Made by a program: the position numbers and the translations under genes. Positions 10,755 to 26,782 of a stretch of 64,000 nucleotides of DNA are shown piece after piece. Where the stretch lies: assembly GCA_002104935.1 (NCBI GenBank), contig MCGT01000001.1, positions 1,133,001 to 1,197,000 of the forward strand, given 5' to 3'. Positions within the stretch are counted from its first letter, which is position 1. The number at the start of each line of letters is the position of its first letter. The notes beneath the pieces are model-generated. The model had not been told where the DNA came from and ran no database searches. It was given only the letters and a program-made list of their open reading frames with translations. This DNA is from Hesseltinella vesiculosa (Eukaryota; Mucoromycota; Mucoromycetes; Mucorales; Cunninghamellaceae).

Positions 10755-10770
10755 GATAAATTTGACGTCG
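10722..10770 (+). repeat. left arm of an inverted repeat around a DDE relic
   Basis: Reading GGACTTTGGATTTTCGAGTG and onward to 10770, this arm matches the reverse complement of 11331-11376 with about four or five differences over ~46 bp. Homopolymer runs continue the similarity inward. The arms enclose the DDE fragment at 10835-11260. Confidence 0.7.
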
Positions 10771-10834
10771 TAGATATTTTTTTTTCGTGTCGTAATAGAC
10801 TTGTCGTGCGACAAACTGTTACTTAAATACAACT

Positions 10835-11260
10835 AAATAGGGATCCTATGGAAGCAGTCATTGATGCGGGGAGAAAAATTACTGATAATGCCATGCAGAT
10901 CCTTGATAGAAACATTATTACACGCCGCTTTGACTCGATGCGGCCGACCAGAACTGCTCAATCGGATTGAGCTCAGGGGAATAGGTTGGAAGATGCATGC
11001 ATCGATACCCACGATTCCTGATGAAGGTATCGATGGCCTTGGATTGATGAATTGGTGCATTGGCCATCACCAAATAGCAGCCGTCAAATTCTGGATGTTG
11101 GTCCATAGTATTCATGACCTCATTCAAGAAGGCGATGTAGTGGTGAGTGTTTGTGCCGATGTCAATGTGTTTGTAGGTAACTTGATCAAGTTGCTTTTTT
11201 GTTCCTTGTAGGCGGACTTCCCATGCTGATTTGAACAACACCAGAAGCACAAGGAACAAG
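10835..11260 (-). pseudogene. truncated Tc1/mariner-like DDE transposase, second Asp lost
   Basis: On the minus strand, about 100 residues match the catalytic domain of the 9.4-10.0 kb transposase at roughly half identity: HHYIAFLNEVMNTMDQHPEF, then YLVMANAPIHQS, then YSPELNPIEQFW. The second catalytic Asp (MDNAPIH in the neighbour) is Ala here. After FWSAAS the frame stops; similarity, if any, continues in another frame with frameshifts. The N-terminal half and the first catalytic Asp are missing. This is an inactive relic of a diverged family member. Confidence 0.75.
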
Positions 11261-11330
11261 GATCGTGGAAAAAGGCAACTTTCTCAAAATGCGACATAGT
11301 CCATTTGGTCATCCCGACAAAAAAAAAAAA

Positions 11331-11376
11331 CGCCAAATTTGTCATGGCTTGTGCGACACTCGGAAATACAAAGTCC
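11331..11376 (-). repeat. right arm of the inverted repeat
   Basis: Partner of 10722-10770. Read on the minus strand it starts GGACTTTGTATTTCCGAGTG. Its spacing, outward position and the transposase relic between the arms fit terminal inverted repeats of a small or deleted DNA element about 650 bp long. No clear target-site duplication is visible. Confidence 0.65.
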
Positions 11377-13500
11377 GCCACCTGTCTTCCAGGAGAGCCG
11401 CCACTTATTCATGGAAAGAGTGTAAATCTGACCTCTTTGGCAAAACCAAATCCAACCAGCGTCATCGCCATGAATTTGCACTGGTGGTCCTTTTTGAGAT
11501 GGCCATGGTGCAGGCAACTGAATCGAATCAAAAGGATGTCGATTTTCGATCTCCGTCAGCACCTCTCCATGGACCTATCCCTGATCATTGACGCCAAACG
11601 TTGCATAAAATGGATAAAGGAAGGAAGGGCGTGGATAGGCAAAAACATAGCACTTGTGGGTAGACTGGCTGGCAGTCGCATCGAGTGGCGCTTTTTAAAT
11701 TCTGCAAAAAGCCAATGCACACCTGTGTCAACTTGATGCAAATGGGCAACATTTTGATATCAGTGAGGAGCGAGCAAGTGAATGTGGAAAGTTCATAAGA
11801 GCTGATTCTCATGAAACACATGGATGCCAAAACAAATCAAGCTGCTTGGTCCATTCCTTCCGATGGCATTGCATTGCTTTTTAAATAGCGAGGGTGGCCT
11901 GCCCCGGGTGCATTTGATTGGAAGCCAAGGCACTGTGCGGAGGTTGAATCTGACCACCCAAATTCTTTTTCACCAGGTCGGCCTGACATCTGGTAAAGGT
12001 GTGCAGAGGCATGAATGGTGATGGTGTTGAGGTAAAGGCTGTCCAGCCAACTTTTTGATCCGTTTTGCTTTGGCACCTCCAACTCTCCAGCTACAAAAAA
12101 AAATGGAAAATCGGCCATTTTCCTCAGGGAGCCCCCAGGCGAGCTGATAACAAACCACAGTGCAAATGTGGTCCAGGTCAATTTACCCCAAATTTTGCAC
12201 ACGAGCCCAAAATGACCCAGACTGAACGTGAGCCAGAAATTAGTTCGCACGCATTTTTTTAGGAATTAGCGGTTTGCCCGATTGGTTCACCCGACAAAAA
12301 GAGCTATACATGGCAACAAGACCTGGCAGCAGCTGCTGGTGCCGTCCCAAGTCCAAAATCTCCAGTGCTCTCCAACCTCTCCGGGTACGGAAAGCACTAT
12401 GCCAACGAACATGGTTCACCTTGGCAAAATGCGTCGGCAGATATATTTTACCGCCCTTTTCTGTTGCCACCATCTTGCTTATGCTGCACTTCCATTATAA
12501 CTTATAACTTCCACTTTCATCAAGATGAAAATGAATGATTTTTTTATTGGCTGGAGGGACCTAAAGCAAAAATGCAACGATGCACTTTTGCGCTAATGAG
12601 CCAAAAGCTGCTTTTCGCATGGGACCAAACACTTACACAAAAGGCATGGATGGCGAAACCATCAAGCCGATCGGCAAAGACTGCCCAGCAAGTGTTTCTT
12701 ATTTTCGTTTTGACGAAAAAAAAAAAAAAAAAAAAGACCAGCCGGATTTCAAACGCCGGTCTTGCATGATGAAGAACCACTCGATTGACTACCACCTTTG
12801 CATGCAAATGCGGTTCGCGAAGAAACATAGGGGAGTTGAAGGGTGAATCGCAACGACATCTCTGAGGCATAGAACCCACTTATGCCATAAAAGGAAAGTT
12901 CCACGCTGCCCTGTGCTTGCCCTAGCCCAACTCATTCTTTTTTTAATACGACCTTTTCTTTGGGCACACCAAGATCGTAGAAGGAGACAGGGCCATGTAG
13001 GGACTGCAGCCGACTGTTCCTGACATGATCATCTATCACGAGTGGCCTCTCATTTTGAATGAGAGGTAAAAACATTGGCAGGCCAACAGCGACGGCCCAG
13101 GACCCTGTCATCGTCCATTGACCAAAACAGAAGAGATGAGCAGAAAAAAAGGCAGTTTTTGAACAGACGAGCAGGGTCAAAAGCCAGACACTGTGTGATC
13201 TCTCACCCTCCTCTCCTATTTTGTTTCATTCCCCTCCCTGTTATGCAGTGACATTTCGCAAGCAAATGGAAAGGTGTAAAAAGCATCAAGCATAAAAAAG
13301 GAGAGAGTCACAAGACACCTACGGATGTCATTTCATCACAGACGGTTGAAAAGTTTACAAGAACAGAAATTGAAACAACGCGCACTTTGTCATCACAATC
13401 TCACGAAAAAACGCCGACTTCTCCCACACCACTCGCCAGACGTTTCTTTTCTTTTTTTTCTTTTTTTTATTGTTATTTTATTTTTCCCCACTCTTTCAAC
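11377..13500. other. gene-poor stretch with decayed sequence, then the promoter of the next gene
   Basis: No convincing gene. Several frames of 60-140 codons on both strands overlap each other, lack recognisable domains and are broken by homopolymers (runs near 11320, 12095, 12717). I read 11.4-12.9 kb as old transposable-element debris. A short segment near 12180 (CAAATTTTGCACACGAGCCC) resembles one near 47070 in the other decayed spacer. From about 13200 the sequence becomes pyrimidine-rich up to the ATG at 13501, as expected for a fungal promoter and leader. Confidence 0.5.
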
Positions 13501-16024
13501 ATGTCCAAGACCTTTACTCGCGAAGAAGTTGCTCGCCACGCCTCTGAAAACGACCTATGGGTCATCATCGACACTGATGTGTAAGCTGACCTTCCGTTTC
13601 TTTAAAAGCTGATGGCTCACGGTTTTTTCACAGGTACGATTTGAGCAACTTTGTTGATTTGCATCCTGGTGGTGCTTTCCCCATCCTTGAACTTGCTGGT
13701 AAGGATGCCACCACTGATTTCTATGGTCTCCATCGCCAAGAAGTGCTTGTCAAGTACAAGCGTTACAAGATTGGTTCCATCGCCGGCGAAAAAGCTCAAT
13801 TCAGCATCCCTCAACCCGGTGAACTCTCCAAAGTGCCCTATGCTGAATCCAGGTAAGAAAAAAAAGGTCGCCTAGCTTTTTATCTTTATTGACATGGCTA
13901 TTCACTAGTGCTTTCTCTGGCTTCAAGTCCCCCTACTACAAGTAAGCGCTGGCGTGAAGATGCGGGGTGTCCGGAGAGGGCTGGCAAAAAAGTGGTGTGG
14001 AGAATTTGAGTTTATTGTGATGATTACATTTTTTTACACGTGAAAAATCCAACCGCTTTGTTTTTCCTTCCAAAAAGGGAGTCGCACTTCCAATTCCGCA
14101 CTGAAGTTCGCAAGATCATGGCTGAATTGGCTGAAGAATTCAGAGAATTGGACCAAACCGATGGCAAGCCCTCGGATGAATTGATGCAAAAATTGGGTGA
14201 AACCGGCCTTTTGGCTTGCAATGTTGGTCCTGGTCCTCATCTCAAGGGCATCAACATCCCTGCTGGCGTCAAGCCTGAAGAATTCGATTACTTCCAGTAA
14301 GCCCAAATCAGAAGCATATGCCTTGAACGTAGCTAACCTTTCTGTTTTTCTAGTGAAATGATTGTTCAGTAAGCAGGATGAGCTGGGCCGGTCCTGAAAG
14401 GCTCATAGGGTCCTTACCATTTCTTTTCTTTTTTTTTTTTTTTGCCAAACAGTGAAGAATTCGCCCGTGTGGTGCCTCGTGGTGTCGATGATGGTGTCAT
14501 TGGTGGTTTCGTCATTGCCATTCCCACCGTCTTGAACTTCGCCAAGCCCCATATCCGTGAAAAGGTTTGCACTCTGTCCTTGTTTTGGCAGACACGTCTG
14601 ACCTAGTCCTTTTTTTCGTAGCATGCCCGCGACATTTTGCTCGGCAAGAAGCGCATCTGTTTGGCCATTGTAAGTGACTGGCTTCGGTTTTTCGCCCTTT
14701 CCATGGTCTCACTGTCCATCTTCTTTTTCACTTAGACTGAACCCTACACCGGTACGCCAAAATAGACTTGTCTCGCCTCCTTTTTACCGGTCTTTTGTTC
14801 TCATGCACGTTCTTTCTCTCCTCACAGGTTCCGACGTGTCCCGCATTCGCACCACCGCCAAGCTGTCTGCTGACGGCTCTCATTACATTGTCAACGGTGT
14901 TAAGAAGTGGATCACTTCTGGTCGTTACGCCCAATTCTTCTCCACGGCTGTCCGTACCGACAAGGGTCTGTCGATGTTGTTGATTGAACGTGGCGAAGGT
15001 GTTGAAACCAAGGCTATCCGCACTTCCTACTCTCCTTCTGCCGGTACCGCCTATGTCACTTTTGATAACGTAAGCACTGCCTTGGCTTCTTTGCACGGAT
15101 GATGACCTGACAAATCCTTTATTCTGCTGTATGCGCGCTTTAGGTCAAGGTGCCTGTTGAAAACTTGTTGGGTGTTGAAAACCAAGGTTTCAAGGTTGTC
15201 CTCTGTAAGTGCAGACGATGGGCAAATCCCTAGGCGCCGCTTATATAGATAACTCATTTGTCCTCCATTTTACCATGACAGCCAACTTCAACCACGAACG
15301 TTTGGTCATGTTGATGGGTGCCAGCGCTGCCGGTCGCCTTGCCGTTGAAGAAGTAAGAAAAAGACGAACCCCGCTCGTACCGAGAAATCAACAAAGCTCA
15401 TCCCCCCCCCCTCTTTTTTTTTTTTGTTTCTTAGTGTTTGAAGTGGGCCAACCAACGCAAGGTCTTCGGCAAGCGTTTGATCGATCAACCTGTCATCCGT
15501 AACAAGTTGGCTAACATGGTAAGCACACCACATGACGAGTATCCAAATACTGATGCCTTTTTTTTTGTCACCGTCTAGATCTCGCAAGTCGAAGCCTTCC
15601 ACAACTGGCTTGAAAATTTGAGTAAGCCATACTCCAAAGGATGAACTTGTGACAGATGCTCACGTATTTCTTCGTTTTGCAGCTTTCCAAATGAACCACA
15701 TGAACTACGCCGAGCAATCTGAAAAGCTTGCTGGCCCCATCGCCTTGGCCAAGTACCAAGCTACCCGCATGCTTCACAACGTGTCTGATGATGCCTGTCA
15801 AATCTTTGGTGGTCGTGGTATCACCAAGACCGGTATGGGTCGCTATGTGGAAATGATGCAACGCACCTACAGTAAGATCATCACTGGAGACCTTGAAAGC
15901 ACCGATTCACCTTTTTCTTTTCCCTTTAGAATTCTCTGCTATTCTTGGTGGCAGTGAAGAAATCATGGCTGACCTTGGTGTTCGTCAAGCCATGAAGCAT
16001 TTCCCCAAGGAAGCTAGATTGTAA
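13501..16024 (+). CDS. cytochrome b5 / acyl-CoA dehydrogenase fusion protein
   Basis: FAD enzyme that oxidises acyl-CoA to enoyl-CoA, with its own haem domain. The start at 13501 (MSKTFTREEVARHASENDLW) opens a cytochrome b5 domain with the haem motif HPGG (VDLHPGGAFPILELAGKDAT) and a second axial His candidate in FYGLHRQE. After a linker comes the three-part ACAD fold: helical N-terminus, beta domain (AITEPYTGSDVSRIRTTAKL, KKWITSGRYAQFF) and C-terminal helices (QIFGGRGITKTGMGR, ILGGSEEIMADLGVRQ). It ends KHFPKEARL then TAA at 16024. More than ten exons, including 15-nt (14354-14368) and 16-nt (14736-14751) microexons needed to keep the frame. This fusion is known in fungi; the exact acyl substrate and organelle cannot be told. 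Confidence 0.9.
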
Positions 16025-16108
16025 ACTGCCCCCACCTGAGGGTACTCGGTGGTCTAAACTCAGAGAAAAACCAAATGATTCCAATTGTTTGCTTTTGTTA
16101 AAATGTTG

Positions 16109-16114
16109 AATAAA
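16109..16114 (+). terminator. polyadenylation signal of the acyl-CoA dehydrogenase gene
   Basis: AATAAA 85 bp past the stop codon. The rest of the 550-bp convergent spacer (16025-16574) shows no gene. A minus-strand AATAAA at 16548-16553 can serve the WD40 gene from the other side. Confidence 0.5.
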
Positions 16115-16574
16115 AAAAATACCAGATCCGCATGAACCTGTCCCTTTTGTGTGCCAACCAAAGGAATCGTGTGGAACAAGAAAGGTCAAGATGGGTATGG
16201 GAAGGTCACATGGCATATAATCGTTAATGCACTTTTTTGGTCAACTTGCATAAATACTGTACAAGCCCCGCGACTGCTAATTGAAAGCATTCATTTGTCA
16301 TGGACAGTGTGATATCATTGTAACCTGATAAAAAAATGAATTTTTTATGCACAGCTACTGCCAGTCTGTGCAGAGTGCTCTGCCTTTTTGTTGTCATAAA
16401 CCAGGCGATGTTTCCTCTCCGTTCTTTTTTTTTTAGTGCGTGTCTTCTATTCACAATGTCACCCCTGCTTTCCTCCCCACAGCAATTTGTTTTCCTGTAA
16501 ACGTGATTTCTAGCTTGTGATTGGTCCAACATAGTTGCCTGCTTGTTTTTATTGTTTGAATTGATTGCATGCGG

Positions 16575-18859
16575 TCAGTCCGCTTCATCGTAACTGCAGA
16601 CATTGACCAGGCCATCTACGTCAAAAGATAAATGGATTGAGCCCGCCCGTTTTTTTTTTAAGTCCAGTGGTTTACCATCTCCACAAGATATCAACAATGG
16701 CAAGTAAGGGTGAATAATGACGTCCCGGATTTCTATATCTAAATAAAAAGGATGGGAGGTTTTGCTGGCACAGGACAACTTTTTTTTTCTTTTTTACCTC
16801 CGTGATACTTCAGAATGGCCGTTGTTTGCCCCGTCAGAAGATTGAACACAAAAACTTGCCCATTGACAGTGGGGGCAAAAATGTATCTTCCGTTCGTGCA
16901 CACCTTGACAAACCAGGAGTTGGAGTGGTAGCTAAGCGTATGTTCAGAACGAAAAAAAAAAAAGAAAAGTCAGCAAGTGGAGGAGATTCTGGTTTGAAGG
17001 AGGGAGGTTTACTCTTTATGCTCATAGCGCTTGACTTCTTGCAACTTAAACTCTTTGCCGGTGACCTTTGGATAAATCAATTTGTGCAGGGTGCAAGTGT
17101 TGGGCTCCGTTGCTACATGAAAGAGTGAGGAAGTGAGAAAAGGAAGGCTCGTGCGAATCAGAGTGTCTTACAAAGTCCGTCATCATCACACATTTCGGCA
17201 CCACGCGTGATAAACCAGGCAAAAGGAGCGTCGTCTTCGTCTTCTTCTTCAATATCGACCAACGATTCGCTGTCATCTTCTTGCTTGGCCTTTCCCAATT
17301 GCTTTGTCTGGCGAACCTGCTCCAGATACACATCGGCATCCACCCAATCGACAAATCGACCACAATCACAATAGGAAGAGTACAGATTTTCAAAGGTTTG
17401 CATGAGCTGAGTGTAAAAAAAAAGAAAAGCTGAGTCCAAAACCACCGGGCTACGTCTTCTTTTTTTTGTACCTGTGCTTCTTCAAAATCATAAAGACGCG
17501 CATGTGCATCACAGGCGCCCATGAAATATTTGTTTCCGGTGTTTGGTACAAAACTAACAGTAAACGCCATGCAGGTGATCCCATCCCCCATTTGCTTAAA
17601 ATCGATCAACGTCCTGGAAGGGAAAAAAAAATGAGCTGGAAAAAAGGCGGAGTTGATGCCCACTTACGTCCAGTCATCCTCCATGGACCATTTAATGATA
17701 TAGCCATCTTGACTGGTCGAGATGTAATAATTTTTTCCATCAAATTTGACGGATTTGATGCACAAGATTTCTTCGGCATGGCCATTGAGCACACTCACAA
17801 CTTTTTGCGTCACCAAGTCATAGGTCTGTCCATAAAAAAAAAAAAAAAGAATAAAATAAAAAAAAGAATTCTTCCTTGTGGACTCCGACAGCTACCTTGA
17901 TTGGACATGGTAAGATATGGTTGTCTTCATCTTCGGCTGACCAGCGTTGGCGATCCTTGAGCTTTCCTCCCGTCACCAAATACGACCCCTTGAAGAGGCC
18001 ACAGTAGTATTCCTCGATTTGCTCCTCGCTGTTGTCGCGGAGCTTGGCCAGGAGCTTGAAATCGTCCTGCACGTCGTAAATGCGCACTGACCCGAACACA
18101 CTAAACGTGGCTAGCAGCAGGCCATCCTCGGACAGGCTAATACCCAGTATAGAGCCTTGCTCATTCATCTTGTGCACGCTGACCAACGGCGAGCTCTTGT
18201 TCACGTTTTGCACCATGTGGCCATTGTTCATGTTCCATTGCCAGTACGTATCCGGGTAGGCTTTTGCCAACTCAGTTGTACGCTCTTGATTGTACACAAG
18301 CTCGGGTTTCTGCCGATAAAAAAAATTTTTTTTTCAAGAAAAAGCCTGCACGACGTTACCTCCTTTTTTTTTCTTATTTTACCTTTCGTCCTCGACGTCC
18401 TTTTCCTGTGACATTGGAGGCGGGTGTCCTTTTACCTCGACCGTTTGGTAGCTTGAATCGCAGGGGAGGGAGCCTTTCAATTTGGTCCAACAAGTCATCG
18501 GTGTCATAGCCATCCATGGAGTCCTGAGCAGCTTCGTCCTGGAACGCGGAGTTCAAATCCATCGGGTCGTTTTCGACGAGATCTTGCTCTTTGCCTTTGC
18601 CTTTGTCGGTGCTGTTGATAGTAGTGTGTCTGGGCACAGGTGTGCTAGGAGGGGAGAGATCCATGGGGTCATCTACCATGGCTACCGGCGAATCGTCCTG
18701 TGCTTTCTGGCCAGCTGAACGCACCTTGAGACTGGCGTCGGCCTTTCTTCCACTCCGACGGCTGGCCGCACTGGGCACCTCGTCGTCGTCACTGTCAAAC
18801 GAGATCTTTTTCTTGCGCAACTTGCGTGTTTCTTTTGATAGAACCTCGTCAGTGTCCAT
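16575..18859 (-). CDS. WD40-repeat protein with a basic/acidic N-terminal tail
   Basis: Probable nuclear beta-propeller scaffold. It starts at 18859 (MDTDEVLSKETRKLRKKKIS); an upstream in-frame Met would add residues coded from a T/A-rich leader. The first ~160 residues are low-complexity, charged and Ser/Pro-rich with basic clusters like a nuclear signal. WD-like repeats follow: ISLSEDGLLLATFSVFGSVR, VKFDGKNYYISTSQDGYIIK, NKYFMGACDAHARLYDFEEA, and at the end VIIHPYLPLLISCGDDGLVN. An acidic insert (about 17240-17280) interrupts the propeller. About seven exons; a T-rich intron splits the last repeat and splicing restores CGDDGLVNVCSYDEAD then stop. An orthologue name cannot be given with confidence. 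Confidence 0.75.
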
Positions 18860-19372
18860 CGTCCTTTTCAAAGGTGAAGAAATAATAAAGTGTGAGAGCA
18901 AAAGAAAAGTAAACAAAAAAGCCCGTCCAGCAAAAAAAAAAAAAAAAAAAAGTGTTTCAAAACCGAGGGCGTCGTTGCTGGTGGTACAGGAATGGACAGT
19001 TTCCTTGAACCAGCTTGTTGACCGGGATAGTTTCTTTGCTGGACATTTCTTTGGTATGCCTTTTTGATTTCCACTTTTTTTTTATGTTTTCTTGTTTTTT
19101 TTTTTTTTAGCAGCGACGATATTAAAGAGGAACAAGGTTGACTATGCAACGTGGGTGTTTCTTTTGTTGTGATGATTTGTGTAATGATCGAGGTTGCTCT
19201 TTTGAACAACCTTAAATTTTGGACCTCCCCTCTCCTTCCAGATTGTATAAATGGAGTCATAATTACCGTGCCTTTCCTTTTCCTTCTCTCTCATTCCTAT
19301 TTTTTTTTTTTTCGAACTAAACCCATCCTTTTTTTTTTTTCATTTTGCTTCACTCCTAAATAATATTACATC

Positions 19373-20891
19373 ATGGGCGGCTGTCTCTCAAAAAAACAAC
19401 AGGATGACTCTTCTCAGACAAAAAATGCCGAGTATCGGCGCACGATTGAAATCGAGAACAGCTTACACGCAGAAAAACTCAGTCGACATAGAGACATCAA
19501 ACTGCTGCTTCTCGGTAAGCTAACAAACAAACAAAAAAAAAAAAAGAGCAAACCGTGTCCGTCCTTGGGCCAACGTGTCATTTATTTTTAGGGGCGGGCG
19601 AAGCTGGAAAATCGACGTTTCTAAAGCAAATCCGCTTGATCCATGAAGGCACTTATTCAGCAGAAGAACGACAAGCATTTCGAGAGATTGTTGTGCGAAA
19701 TGTACTACAGTGCATGCTGGCGCTGCTGGACGCTGCTGAGATGCTAGGGCTAGCGTGGCAATTTGAGCGATCGCCATCGGCAGGTGGAGGGAACAGCAGC
19801 CAGGTCAGTTTTATGGAAGACTGGTCTGATCTCGGCAAGATGCGATTTATTTTACAACAGCAAGCTGACCGACTGCTTGGCAGAGACAACGTGATTCTGC
19901 TACTACCTGCAGAGATCGTGGAACTTCTGGACTGGCTCTGGCACCACAACACAATTAAAACCGTTTATAATAGAAGAAATGAATATCAACTGAATGACTC
20001 GGCAGCCTAGTAAGTGTCTTCACCAAAAAAAAAAAAAAAAAATGGCATGATGGATTTCAAAAATTGTGGGGAGAGCGTGGCACAAGCTAAAGTTTACATT
20101 TGTACCACACTATCGGAGTGCCAACGATTTTTAGTTTTTGTCCATGCGTTTTCAGCTGAATTAACCTATCATTTTTTTTTTTAGCTATTTGAATGCTCTA
20201 GATAGAATCGGGGAGCCTAGCTTTGTACCAACAGATCAAGACATATTACGGTCAAGAGTCAAGACAACAGGCATTGTAGAAACGTCATTTATGGTGGGTC
20301 ACTACAGATACCACATCATCGACATTGGTGGCCAGCGGTCTGAGCGAAAAAAATGGATCCATTACTTTGACCGAGTGACAGCCGTCATTTTCATGGTAGC
20401 ACTATCCGAATATGACCAAGTGCTCTACGAAGACAGCTCTGTTAATCGGCTGCAAGAATCGCTCAATTTATTCAAATCCATCTGGAACTCGACCTGGTTC
20501 CGGCACACCTCCTTTGTGCTGCTCCTCAACAAAACCGATCTGTTCCTGGAGAAATGGTCCTTGGGGCGATTTCAAAAATGCTTCCCCAAGTATCAAGGTA
20601 ACACAACAGAGGGTCATATGAAAAAAAAAGAAAAGAAAGTTGGCAGGGCGGTATAAAAAAAAATTCCCAGGCCTTTCTCACCAACGTTTTTCAACAGGAC
20701 CCAACCGAGCCAAGGACGCGCAACTGTTTCTTCAACAACAATTTGAGGCTTTGAAACCAGATACGTACAATACCCAACTTTATTCACATTTCACTACCGC
20801 CACAGACACCGAGAATGTTCGGTTTGTACTCGCAGCTGTCAGTGACACCATTTTGCAGGAAGTCCTCCAGTGTGCCGGATTGCTGGATTGA
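19373..20891 (+). CDS. heterotrimeric G protein alpha subunit
   Basis: GTP-binding switch for seven-helix receptors at the plasma membrane. The start at 19373 reads [10 protein letters not shown], with Gly2 for N-myristoylation and Cys4 for palmitoylation. The P-loop is GAGEAGKST, where the family norm is GAGESGKST. The helical domain follows, then switch [13 protein letters not shown] (Arg present), switch [14 protein letters not shown] (catalytic Gln present), the base-specificity motif LLNKTDLF, and a TTATDT motif where TCAT is usual. The C-terminus is [13 protein letters not shown], so the Cys normally fourth from the end is sixth from the end. Four exons; one intron falls just before the P-loop. 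Divergent from the WD40 gene, with 513 bp between starts. Confidence 0.93.
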
Positions 20892-20936
20892 AAAATGATA
20901 AAGACTGTATTATAGCCAAGCCTCGTCCATCTCGAC

Positions 20937-20966
20937 CGAAAAAAAAAAAAAAAAAAAAAAAAGAGG
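20937..20966. repeat. A homopolymer between convergent genes
   Basis: A run of more than 20 A lies in the 150-bp spacer between the convergent stop codons of the G-alpha and RPC2 genes. No canonical AATAAA is obvious for either gene, so the A-rich tract may contribute to 3'-end formation. Confidence 0.4.
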
Positions 20967-21041
20967 GGCCAATGTTATTTCGTTATTTACAGGTTGTGAA
21001 AAAAAAAATGCGATGAAGAAAGAAAAAAGCAACGGGGGAAA

Positions 21042-25200
<4,159 letters not shown>

Positions 25201-25401
25201 GTCGATAAGAAAGTACAATAAAAAAAAGGTGGGAAGAAAGAGCCTGTGCCAGCTTTTTTTTTTTTTTTTTTTTTTTGGAGCGCCATCGTTTTTGGCAGGT
25301 GCCCGCTTTTGGGGGGTGGACGCATCCCAAGCCACAATAGCCGCAGGGATTTTTATTTCTGTTCAATCAAATTACACGAAAGCTTTATTCGCGTATCGTG
25401 G

Positions 25402-26782
25402 TTAAATAGAATGCGTGGCGTGCTCGGCTTTTGCCTTTTCTACAATGCGATGATAGCTAGTTTCATTAAATGGGTATAAAGTACCATCGCCAATGACAGG
25501 ATGAATTGGAACTAGCACAGAGATTGGGAAAATTAAGAGGTCAGCTCGGATGCGTAAAAAAAAAAAGCAGACTCACTGAACCAAGCCCAAGGTTGATGTC
25601 CCATGACGGATTGCCAATTAGCCAGCCAACCCATATCCCAGAGCCGCTCATGAAGGTCAGCCATGATCACTTCAAAGGTGTGCCCAGAGGGGTCCAGATC
25701 GACGCGGATATGCTCGGGCCGTGTGGACAACTGCTCGATGGTTGTACGGTTCTGTAGAATGTACGTCAAATGAGCCACAGAAAACCCACACACTGTCAGA
25801 CCAAAGATAAATGCAAACACGAGCAACACAATCCATTGCGGATCCAAGTCCAGAGCTCCATCGGCCAAGGCTCTGACAACCAGTGGCAATGCACTGCATA
25901 ATCCCCAAAGGCCATAAAGACCAGTGTAGGTAACGAATAAAAAAAAGAACTTGTAATTGTGGTGACCTACACAGTTGCTGACCCAAGGGCAATGGCTGCA
26001 AAGTAAGAAAGACAAACAACGGTGAGCTCCCTTTTGCGGTGATTTGGGCTGACTTACTGGTCCATTTTCAACACGCATTTATCGCAATCGCTGCAATGGT
26101 GGGTGCGGCTGGGCTTGAGGCATCGGCATAGTTCACAATAACGAGGCATGCCTGCTGCGTCGGTGACTGTGAGCGCTGGTAAAAACGGACGTTGAATCGA
26201 GTCGATCAAGGAGCTGTCCTGATTCATGGTTTTCTTGTTGTAAAAGGCGGGCAAATAGCAATATTGCGGTAGCTGGTTCGCCGTCGAAGAGGATCCCAAG
26301 GAGCTTTCCAGCTGGCCCAGCTGCGTCAACTATACAAAAGACGAGAGAGAATATGCGTCAGCCACTTTTTTTTTCATACTCGAATGACGACATACTTGAT
26401 CAGGATAACCAGGACTGGTGGTGATAATGCGAACATAGGAAATCAAAGCCATGACGGCAAAAAAGCTAGCAAAAGCTATCAGGACGCCTGGGTGCCAGGA
26501 AGAAGCGAGGTCAGGGTGCTGAGCTCAGCCCATTGGTGACGATTGTGTATTACCTGCAAGATGCACTCTGGCTGGGGTGTCATGAATTAAAAGTGGCACT
26601 AAAAGGCAGGTCCATAAAAAACAGGTGAGATTCTCTGTTGCTCGTTTAAACCCGAAAAGAGCTGATTTACCACAGATGCGAAAAACATAAATGTACCAAG
26701 TGTATGCAATGAGGCCATAGACGATGACTTGTAGAAAAACACCTGTGCAAAACCGAACAACTCTCGAGTCTGGCTTTCCCAT
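25402..26782 (-). CDS. DHHC-type protein S-palmitoyltransferase
   Basis: Membrane enzyme that attaches palmitate to cysteines of cytosolic-face proteins. It starts at 26782 ([20 protein letters not shown]). Two membrane segments precede a Cys-rich domain, [20 protein letters not shown] and [20 protein letters not shown]. The DHHC core is created by splicing at 26058/25995, because the exon ends in GACCA and the next begins CCATTGC. Two more membrane segments follow ([12 protein letters not shown], then [20 protein letters not shown]). A last exon across a T-rich intron gives [20 protein letters not shown] and stops at 25402. Four membrane helices with the DHHC in the second loop is standard. 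Which family member is uncertain; the C-terminus resembles Pfa3/Pfa4-like enzymes. Confidence 0.9.
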
